From positions 85,100-149,099 of the forward strand of contig JAJQFD010000023.1 in NCBI GenBank assembly GCA_021201335.1: a stretch of 64,000 bases of DNA. Direction: 5' to 3'. Shown piece by piece: positions 21,660-31,422 of this stretch. Within the stretch, counting starts at the first letter, position 1, and the number at the start of each line of letters is the position of its first letter. Origin of the DNA: Bacteroides sp. GTDB lineage: Bacteria > Bacteroidota > Bacteroidia > Bacteroidales > Bacteroidaceae. The notes beneath the pieces were generated by a model. The model was not told the DNA's origin. It worked only from the letters and a program-made list of their open reading frames with translations, and searched no databases. The position numbers and the translations under genes were made by a program.

Positions 21660-23363
21660 TTACCAACCGTTATTCTGCTTCAGTACATTACCGGAAAGTG
21701 TAATCTGGTTGGATGGAATTTGCATCAATCCCCTTTTAGTGATAATGTTCTGCGCATTGATAGAAACCGTTGCCGGATTACCTCCATTCAATACACTCAC
21801 ACCCGATTCGGCTATCTGCTGCGCTGCATAATCTACACCCTGACGAAGCAAGTCCCAGTAACGCAAGCCTTCAAAAGCAAACTCAAGCATACGTTCTTTC
21901 ATGATATTCTCCTGCGTGGGTTCCACTTCGGTAAATCTGTCGGAAACGGATCCGTTACTATCTACTGTATAGGCTCTCCGACGTACATCGTTCAGGTATT
22001 TTCTGGCATTCGTGCTTCCCAGTTCGGCAGCCATTAATAATACATCGGCATAACGCATCACTATAAAATCTTGATACTGAGAAATCTGAAAGTCGCCTTT
22101 CCCTAATCCTGTTACTGCATCCGTACCATCGGCATAAGCCATAGGGGTGTATTTCTTCACTGAATAACCGGTATACTCCCGCTGGTCTTTCTTGTGGTTC
22201 TTCTCAAAGTCCGTCATGGCAGATACTCCTTCCACATCAAAATTAATGATAGAACCTTCCCGGCGGGTATCGCCGCTACTGAATGCATTCCACATCTTCG
22301 GATGAACCGTACAGGCTCCCCATCCTCTTCCATAAGGTGAAAAGCTTATACTACGTACGCCCATCATAACCAACCAGCGGTTTCCATCGCTGTTCCCGTC
22401 GTAATCTTGTGTATAGTTAAACTTTTGGGTCAATACGGTTTCTCTGTTCCCGTCACCTGCATACGTTGTTTTTTCTTCGTCCCAGCCATACACATAGTTG
22501 GTTTTATCTTCCGGAACTTCCTTCGATACGGAAGAAGCAGCCGGCCACAAGTTTTTATATTCAGGGATTAAGTCAAACTCTCCCGAAGAGATCACATCTT
22601 CCAGTCCGGCCAGTACTTCTACTTGGGTGACACCTGCCAGTTCTTTGCCATAATATCCGGTATAATAGAGATAGACACGCGCCAGTAATGCTTCCGCGGC
22701 ATATTTGGTAATATGTCCGTCGTTCGTAGCTGCATCTACTTTTTTGTAGGCATCTTCAGGAATATGGTTGACGGCATACTTCAGGTCTTCCACAATAACT
22801 GCATATACTTCATCCGGATGGGCCTGCTCTCTGTTTTCATTTACCGGTTCGGTAAAGAGAGGAATATTTTCCCATAACCTGACCATATCAAAATAAAGCA
22901 ACGCACGGAGCGTACGGCATTCGCCCATATAGGTTCCTCTTATCTTATCATCTCCTTGCCAGTCGATTTGTTCTTCATGGGCAATCAGCTCATTACAACG
23001 ATATACACCTGCATAATAATCTGTCCAAGTTCCTTCAAACAGGTTCATATCCGAGGGGGACTGGGAAATATCAAAACGGTCGATTACCTGATAGGTATAT
23101 CCATCGGTATTACCCGTGGCGCCGAAACATTCGTCTGCCATGATCTCGGATGCTACATAAAACGCCAGGCTTCCCTTCGAAGAGGTTTCCTGCCAACCTT
23201 TGTAGCAACCATATAAGGCCCGCCGGGCATCGTTAATCGTTTTATAAAAGTTACCCGTGGTGGATTCTGTTTTTGATTCTACATCCAGAAAACTATCTGC
23301 ACAGGAGCCCAACACCAATGCAGCTATTCCGAGTGTCATGATATATAATTTAAACTTATTCAT
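21660..23363 (-). CDS. SusD/RagB-family lipoprotein (SGBP-A position)
   Basis: 567 residues. Signal peptide with lipobox LGSC (MNKFKLYIMTLGIAALVLGSC), then the SusD TPR core with GECRTLRALLYFDMVRLWEN and C-terminal RagB motifs YLNDVRRRAYT and ERMLEFAFEGLRYWDLLRQG. It is expected to cap the partner SusC at the outer membrane and bind long xyloglucan chains. It begins 26 bases after the susC stop at 23390. The frame is intact although its partner SusC is not. Ligand assignment comes from the enzymes of the locus. Confidence 0.93.
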   Translation of the reverse strand: MNKFKLYIMTLGIAALVLGSCADSFLDVESKTESTTGNFYKTINDARRALYGCYKGWQETSSKGSLAFYVASEIMADECFGATGNTDGYTYQVIDRFDISQSPSDMNLFEGTWTDYYAGVYRCNELIAHEEQIDWQGDDKIRGTYMGECRTLRALLYFDMVRLWENIPLFTEPVNENREQAHPDEVYAVIVEDLKYAVNHIPEDAYKKVDAATNDGHITKYAAEALLARVYLYYTGYYGKELAGVTQVEVLAGLEDVISSGEFDLIPEYKNLWPAASSVSKEVPEDKTNYVYGWDEEKTTYAGDGNRETVLTQKFNYTQDYDGNSDGNRWLVMMGVRSISFSPYGRGWGACTVHPKMWNAFSSGDTRREGSIINFDVEGVSAMTDFEKNHKKDQREYTGYSVKKYTPMAYADGTDAVTGLGKGDFQISQYQDFIVMRYADVLLMAAELGSTNARKYLNDVRRRAYTVDSNGSVSDRFTEVEPTQENIMKERMLEFAFEGLRYWDLLRQGVDYAAQQIAESGVSVLNGGNPATVSINAQNIITKRGLMQIPSNQITLSGNVLKQNNGW

Positions 23364-23389
23364 TTGTTTACGTATTTATGATTCATCAA

Positions 23390-26300
23390 TTAGAATTTAA
23401 GATTTACTCCGAACAAAAAAGTTCTCGGACGCGGATAATATCCCAAATCAATTCCGGAAACCCATCCTTTATCTTCCGTTCCGTAACCGATTTCCGGGTC
23501 CATTCCATCATACCTGGTAAAGGTGAAGAGATTTTGTGCCTGAGCATATACACGCACCTGGCTGAAATACTTGTTCTTGATGAGTTTGGCAAAATCATAA
23601 CCAATCGTCACATTGCTGATGCGAAGGAAATCTCCTTTCTGCAAATAAAGATCAGAGAACTGCCAGTTGATATTAGTTTCCGTTACCCGAGGCATCTTGT
23701 TGGAAGTGCCTTCACCCGTCCAACGGTCCAGGATAGCTGTCGTATAATTCGCTTGTTTATTCGCATGATTCCGATAGGACTGCACAATTTCATTTCCTAC
23801 CACTCCATTCGCATATAAAGAGAAATCAAATCCTTTGTAGTCAAAACCAAGGTTAAAGCCATACGTAAAATCAGGCATACCATTACCTAAGTCTACCTTA
23901 TCGGCATCGTCGATTACTCCGTCCGAACCCGGAACTATATTGCCATTGGCATCGTATTTATACAAATCCAGGTATTTCACATCGCCTGGTTGTACATTAG
24001 CTTGCAATATTCCGTTTCCGGCTGCTTTCCAAGCCTCAATTTCTTCCCAGTTCTGGAATACACCACCTGTGCGATATCCCCAGAAATAACCTATAGCATG
24101 ACCGTTTTGTGCCCGGTAGAATTCCGGCGTATTGTCGTACAACTGATTAGTGGAACCATGAATAATACCGTCCACGGTTGGTATCTGGCCTACTTTATTC
24201 TTATTATAAGCACCGTTCACGCTGATATTATAATTGAAGTCTTTTCCGATATTATCGTTCCATGTCAAGGCAAGTTCCACACCCGTATTCTTTACATCAC
24301 CCCCATTCATGAAAGGTGCGCCGGTACCGGCTGTTGCGAGAATAGGTGCTTGTACCAACCAGTCTTTGGTGGTTTTAATATAGAAATCGGCATTCAGGCT
24401 CAGTCGACCCAGAAAGCGGGCATCTACCCCGAAGTTGAACTGTTCGGAAGTTTCCCACTTAATATTTTCATTGGCCAGGCGGCTCGGATACGCCCCCCAA
24501 TAGTTGGCTTGTGCTTCTGCACCGTTGGTTGTACCAAAAAGGTAACTTGTATTGGATGTTTTTATAGGAGATAGATACTGGTAATTATCGATGTTCTGAT
24601 TACCCACTTGCCCCCAGCTGGCACGGATTTTCAGGTAATCCATCCAGTTCTGCGTTTTTTGCATAAACGGTTCACCAGTAATAACCCAGCCGGCAGAGAT
24701 AGAAGGAAAGTAGCCAAAACGATTTCCGCTGGCAAAGCGGGAAGAACCATCCGCACGGAGAGTAGCATTCACCATATACTTTTCCTGGTAGTTCCAGCCT
24801 ACCCGACCAAAATACGATACGTTACGACTGGCGTTTTCAGGATATCCTCTTGCCGACAATCCGTTATCATTGCTGGTACTGGTGGCATTGTCAATCCATG
24901 CATGACCCCAGTCGTCGAACCCTTCTTTTAGTGAACCACTTTCGGCACCCAGGTATGTGCCGTCGTAACGAGAAGCTTCCATCCCCAATAAGGTATTGAA
25001 CTTATGATCGCCCAGACTAAAATCATACGTAGCGGTATTCGTCCAGGTCATTTTTGTACTGTTACTCATGTTTTGTGAAACAGAAGTACGGGTATTATTA
25101 TATGTATATATTGAAAACTGATAGAGGGGGGGGTGAAGCTTCTGTATTCCGACGAGTTATATACCAAACCGAAAACAGAACGTAACTTTAAATTCTTAAT
25201 AGGTTCTATCTCTGCGTAAACGTCTCCTGAAAACGTTCTTCCCTTCGTCTTATTATTGGTGTTCGTCATCATTTGCCCGTAAGGGTTGCCATCTCCATTG
25301 TACCAGTCCGAATTACTGGTATCATTATAAGGAGAATCATAAATATTATTCTCACTATAGATTGGAGAAAGAGGAGAGGTCGCGAAAGCTCCACGCAATG
25401 TGTTATTATATTGATTACCTACACTAATACCTTTGTTTGCTTTATACACAAAGCTTACGTGCTCTCCTACTTTCAGGAAATTATTGAATAATTTATGTTC
25501 GGAGTTAATACGAAAGTTATACCGTTCATAAATGGAAACATCCTTTCCTCCTGCGATACCTTCCTGAGACAGATAACCCAGAGATAAAGCATACGTTGAA
25601 GTAGCCGATCCGCCGGTGATTCCCAGGGTATAACTCTCTGTCTTGGCGTCATCTACAAACATAGCGTCTACCCAATCGGTATCCACTCCCTGAATACTAG
25701 ACATTGCATCCCAGTTATATACTCCGCCTCCGGAGTTGAGGGCTTGTTCATCCATGATTGTTTTATACTGCGAAGCGTTCAGCATTTTCGCTTTACGGGC
25801 CACATTTTGTACACCATAATAGGCATCAAATGAAATCTGTCCTTTCCCTTCCTTACCCGATTTGGTCGTGATAAGCACTACCCCATTGGCTGCCTGTGCA
25901 CCGTAAATTGCTGCCGAAGCCGCATCTTTCAACACATCGATGGATTCAATATCAGCCGGATTCAATGTTGAAATATCTCCACCGATACCATCGATCAGAT
26001 ACAACGGACTGGCATTACCTACCGTGCCCAATCCTCGAATCGTTACTTTCATATCGGCCCCCGGTTGTCCTGAAGTAGAAGCAATATTCATCCCGGGAGT
26101 CTGTCCTTGCATAGCCTGTAGTGGACTGGTGGTATTCAGTTTCTGAAGACTCTCTCCCTTTACCTGGACAGTAGCCCCGGTAACCAGCTTCTTCTTCTGA
26201 ACGCCATATCCCACTACAACAACTTCGTCGAGCACTTCACTGTCTTCTGCTAAAGAAACATTGAGTACTGTCTGGTTGGTCACGGTAATTTCCTGATTTT

Positions 26301-26571
26301 TGTAGCCGATGTAAGAGAAGACCAATACTTCTCCATCACGCGCGCTGATCGAATAGTTACCATCAAAATCAGTGATTGTACCCACGGATGTTCCTTTAAT
26401 CAGAACACTTACTCCGATCAACGGCTCTGCGTCCGCTGCGGAAATTACAATACCTGATATTGTCTTGCTTTGAGAAGGATTCGCCCATAAACCTATTATC
26501 GGCAATAGCATGAGCAATGTAATACTGCATAAACGACAATTTATGCATTTTAGGGAAAATGTCTTTCTCAT
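23390..26571 (-). pseudogene. SusC/RagA TonB-dependent transporter, frameshifted at a G8 tract
   Basis: A SusC-type receptor of about 1060 codons split at the plus-strand run of eight G at 25126-25133. Upstream part: signal peptide, carboxypeptidase-like domain (TISGIVISAADAEPLIGVSV), TonB-box-like DEVVVVGYGVQKKK, plug (GTVGNASPLYLIDGIGGD, AAIYGAQAANGVVLITTKSG) and early barrel to SSEYRSFTP; it then runs out of frame and stops at 25066. The other frame reads LYQFSIYTYNNTRTSVSQN directly into MSNSTKMTWTNTATYDF and on to FLFGVNLKF at 23390. A tract of six or nine bases restores one frame. The gene heads the susC-susD-SGBP-GH5 operon, so uptake should fail in this state. A tract of eight could be a phase-variable switch, a fixed mutation or a sequencing error. 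Confidence 0.9.
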
Positions 26572-26627
26572 TGTACCTAATTTAACGGTTAATATAATTA
26601 GTAGATTTTGGTGTTTATAACCAGAAT

Positions 26628-26635
26628 CAAAAGTA
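26628..26635 (-). promoter_or_regulatory. -7 box of the xyloglucan susC operon
   Basis: On the minus strand TACTTTTG fits TAnnTTTG, 57 bases before the susC start at 26571, in the 227-bp divergent region shared with the sensor gene. No clear -33 element is seen. Confidence 0.45.
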
Positions 26636-26798
26636 GGGAGAACCCCTTAAATAGCACGCCCACAATGTTATGGAGAAGAGACAGATCGGTTAAGCATCTA
26701 TTTTTATATGTTACCAATAGGTATGTTAAATGTTAAGCACCTGGTGGATAATCCGTTTTTTTTCACGAATATTGTACTGTTAACCATAACATCCCATC

Positions 26799-29700
26799 AT
26801 GAAATGTATGTTGCTTTTACTCTTTTGCTTTTATCAATTTGTATCTTTATTTGCGATCGAGAACATTGCTTTTAAGCATCTGGGTACCAAAGAAGGGCTA
26901 TCAAACAGTAAGATCAACTTTATCACTAAAGATTCACAGGGCTTTATCTGGTTCGGTACTACATCGGGTCTCAACCGATACGACGGCTATACATTCAAGG
27001 TATTCCATCGAAACAGCAAAGACCCAAATTCGCTGATGGATAATTACATAAGCCACATTCAGGAAGATGTAAACGGCGGACTATGGATACTTACCGGACG
27101 ACTCGGATATGTGTATTACGATCCGGAAAAAGAATCATTTCATCCGGCGGAATTACTCCTCCAATCCCGGTATGGCATCAACGAAATACCATCCCGACTG
27201 TATATTGACAAGGAGAAGAATATTTGGTGTCACAAAGATTCAATAGGAACCTACCAGTATAATATAAAAAACAAATTCCTGCTATTTTATCCGGTCGGCG
27301 GCGAAAATGGATTATACAACGGAGTACTTTGCAGCGTTGACGAAGACGAAAACGGAATTGTTTACCTTTATGATAACGGATTGATTGAATGCCTGGACCG
27401 TCATTCTAATCAGGTTATTTCGCGGAATGATTACCTTACACATAACTCTTGCAGGTCATATAACACTTATTCCATCTTCATCGATTCGGACGGAGATTAT
27501 TGGATATATACTAAAGACAACACCGGGCTATGGACCTATTATGTCCAGGAAGACCTTTGGAAATATTCGGGGATGCAGAGTCATTCCGATTACGTTCTAT
27601 CGAACAACCTTGTAGCGGATATCATACAGGATCTGAACGGACAACTCTGGATAGCCACCGATCACGGGGGAATTAATATTATTAACAAGGAATTGCATAC
27701 CATCCGTATGTTACCAACGACCCTTTTGACGAAAGGAGTATCGTACAAAACAGCCTTATTTGCCTATACTGCGATGATGACGGAATTATCTGGGTAGGTA
27801 CCTATAAAAGGGGAGTTTCTTACTACAATGAAAGTATATTCAAATTTAAAACGGACCATCTTTCCGATTTCAGCCACATCAAAAACTTTACAGCAGACGT
27901 CAATGTAATTGTGGAAGACAAACAGGCCAACCTGTGGCTTGGGACTAATAGCAGTGGAGTGATCCGTATAAATCGAGACGCAAAAAAGCGAAGCATTTAC
28001 CAACATCAGCCGGACAAGAACTCCTTATCGAGTAATGTCATCGTCAGCATGTTGGCAGCTAATAATGGAAAAGTCTGGCTCGGAACATATCAGGGCGGAT
28101 TAAATGTCTTTGATGGCCAAACTTTCAAGCATTACCGACATCAGCCCGACAACCCAAACTCCTTAGCCAATGACAATATCTGGGCGTTGGCCGAAGGAGA
28201 CAATGGCTTCATCTGGATCGGAACATTGGGCAGTGGATTACAAAGTCTGGACCCGGAAACAGGTATATTTACCCGGTATGGTGAGGATCAATATGAGTTT
28301 GCCAATGATTTCATCCTGGCTATCTGCAAAGGAAGAGATAAGAACTTCTATATGAGTACAGCCGATGGGATTACTGTTTTTACACCTTCCACCGGGAAGT
28401 TACAGAAATGGACAGGCAATAAAAAAGGAACGCAATCCTTCTCTCATCAAAACATCAATCAGATTTATGAAGACAGCCGCGGCCTCTTATGGATCGCCAC
28501 CCAGGAAGGACTTAACATATACGACCGAAGAAGAGACGAAATCATCATTCCGGTAGATGACCCGCTGCTCAATCATGAAATTATTCACGCCATTGTAGAA
28601 GACAACAATAAGAATATGTGGGTCACAACAAGCCGTGGCATATTCAATATAATCATTAATGTAGATCCTAAAACGGGCATTTACACCTATCATACCTACC
28701 GCTACACTGAACAGGATGGTTTACAGAACCAGGAATTCAATGTCCGGTCCATCTTTAAAACTTTCCGTGAAGAAATTCTGGTAGGGGGTGTGCAGGGTTT
28801 GAGCCTGTTCGACCCGGAAAATATACAATATAATCATATCGTGCCCAAGGTAGTTTTTACAACCCTGCATTTATTCAACGAAGAAGTGAAGACAGACTCG
28901 GTATATAACGGCAACCGTATTCTGACCAAAGCTTTAAATAAAAGTTCAAAAATTGAACTGGAATACCGGCAAAATGTTTTCTCCATTTCCTTCTCTTCGA
29001 TGAATTATGTTTTGCCCGAAAAAACGAAATACCTGTATACCCTGGAAGGCTTTAACTCCGGCTGGCTCACCGCTGATGCCAATAAAGTAACCTATACCAA
29101 CCTGGCACCAGGTAACTATACCCTGAAAGTAAAAGCAATCAATAGCGATGGATTCAGTAGCGATGAAGCTTCCGAGCTACGGATCGTGATTCGTCCCCCT
29201 TTCTGGTCTTCACCGATTGCGTATGTATTGTATGGGTTGCTGATTCTCGGAATATTGATTCTGGCCCGCAGGCAGATTCTGCGAAGAGAACGCAATAAAT
29301 ACCAACTGGCGAAGATTGAACAGGAGGCCCAGCAGAAGCATGAGATTGACGATATGAAGCTGCGGTTCTTCACCAATATCAGCCACGAATTGCGCACCCC
29401 GTTAACGCTCATCATTTCGCCATTGGAGAACATTCTGAAAAGAATGGAGAACACAGAACAAAAGCAAAAGTTGGAAATGGTTCACCGAAACGCTATGCGT
29501 TTGCTTACTATGGTGAATCAATTACTGGATTTCCGCAAAAGCGATGTGAAATGCCATCAGTTAAATCTTGCCCAGGGAGACATTGTGGAGTTTATCCGGA
29601 ATATCAGTACATCATTTACCGAATATTCGGAGAAAAAGAATATTCACCTGACTTTCTTTTCTGCTATCAGTGAATTATCCATTACATTCGATGAAGATAA

Positions 29701-30919
29701 GATGGGGAAAATCATCATGAACCTCCTGTCTAATGCCTTTAAATTTACACCGCAAGGTGGAAGAGTGGATATTTACTTGAATCTATTACCCTCCACCGAC
29801 ACCGAAAAAGAACAACTGGAAATTCAGATTTCCGATACCGGCGTGGGCGTGAAAGATGAAGATAAGGAGCGAATTTTTGAACGCTTTTACCAGGTACAGC
29901 ATACCGATAGCCATAAAGTAAGCGGAAGCGGTGTGGGGTTGCATTTGGTAAAAGAATTTGTGACATTGCACGAAGGAACAGTCACCGTGCATGACAACGC
30001 GGGGCAAGGAAGTGTATTTATAATTACGATTCCGATTGTCCGCGCACAGGCAGAACAAGTACAAGATGCCGAACAGGAAGTGTCTCTAAAAGAAGAAAAT
30101 GTGCTTCAGCATTCTGTATCAATTCATACAGATATCGAAGAAGAAAAAAATACAGATGAACGCCCCACCATCCTGATTGTCGATGATAATGACGACTTCC
30201 GTCTCTTCATGAAAGATAGTCTCAAAGCCGAATATATTATCAAAGAAGCCTCGGATGGTATTCAGGCATGGGCATTGATTCCGTCTTTGCAGCCCGACAT
30301 CATCGTCAGTGATGTGATGATGCCGGAAATGGATGGTAATGAACTCTGCAAACTGGTGAAAACCGATATCCGCACCTCTCATATTCCGCTGATCCTACTA
30401 ACAGCCCGTTCCGCCGAAGAACAAAAACTGCAAGGATTGGAAAACGGAGCAGACGACTACATTACGAAACCGTTTAATTTCGACATCCTCAACCTTCGAA
30501 TTAAGAAGTTACTTCAATTAAGACAGAAAAGACAGGAGAATTTCAAAGGCCAGATGGAGGTGAACCCCAGTGAAATAACTATCACTTCGCTGGATGAGAA
30601 GCTAATCAAAAAAGCCATTCAGTATGTAGAGGATAATATCAGCCGATGCGAATTATCAGTAGAAGAACTCAGCCGCGAACTGGGAATGAGCCGGGTACAT
30701 TTGTATAAGAAGTTACTTTCGATTACCGGGAAGTCTCCCATTGAGTTTATCCGTATCATTCGCCTTAAAAGAGCGGCGCAACTGCTGCGGGAAAGCCAGC
30801 AAAATGTGTCGGAGATAGCTTACCAGGTAGGATTCAATAATCCCAAATATTTCAGTAAGTATTTCAAGGAAGAGTTTGGGCTTTTACCTTCTGTGTATCA
30901 GGAAAAAGAGGGTAAATAA
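26799..30919 (+). pseudogene. Hybrid two-component system (HTCS) sensor, frameshifted in the propeller
   Basis: Two frames make one HTCS of about 1370 residues. The first (26799-27797) gives a signal peptide and the first propeller blades (FIWFGTTSGLNRYDGYTF) and ends in TAG after INKELHTIRMLP. The correct continuation, TNDPFDERSIVQNSLICLYC then DGIIWVGTYKRGVSYYN, lies in another frame starting near 27713 and stays open to 30919. A one-base loss between 27707 and 27713 would explain it. Downstream all parts are canonical: Y_Y_Y domain, membrane helix, H-box FFTNISHELRTPLTL, N-box NLLSNAFKFTP, G-boxes DTGVGV and GSGVGLHLV, receiver with VSDVMMPEMDG and YITKPF, AraC-type DNA-binding end. It diverges from susC and should switch on the xyloglucan genes. 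A GTG at 27911 would give a protein without signal peptide. Confidence 0.9.
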
Positions 30920-31422
30920 TATTAAATTTGATCTATAAACAATTGATACATATAGAATTATCGTAGATGTTTTTAGTAAATTCAACTACTTAATAATATC
31001 AACCCAATGTTCGACCCTATTATCGTCCTTATCTTCGACCTCCTTAATAAATATATAATAATAAATATCTAAAATAAATATAGTTATAAGATACATGAGT
31101 CATGTTTCTGCCGCTGTTGGTGATTTAAATGAGTGTTATAGAAGAAGGAATCAGAGTCGCTACCGGGAGTTGCCTCTAAACCTACTGCAAGTGGGGTAAA
31201 GATATACCGGAAGTTGAACAAATAACTACCGGCATCCCGAAGCAAAACCGATCCATATACCACTGGAAAGAGCACAGGTAACAAATTAACCCCTAAACGG
31301 AAACATTACAGCCACTGTTATACCCAATAAAAGCCTTCCCTGACAACATAAACCATCCTTTTATTTCATACCTTTTCCGATCTTTACATCACGAAATTAT
31401 TACCACATAAACGTATAAAACC
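30920..31422. other. Intergenic region before GH31, no gene seen
   Basis: 503 bases between the sensor and GH31. A 66-codon minus-strand frame at 31084-31284 has no recognisable features and is not called. The last 60 bases are T-rich and probably hold the GH31 operon promoter (TACCTTTT near 31368 resembles a -7 box with one mismatch). No repeat or RNA gene is evident. Confidence 0.4.

Noticed and set aside
31084..31284. 66-codon minus-strand frame before GH31
   Set aside because: No signal peptide, domain or promoter; short and low in coding character.
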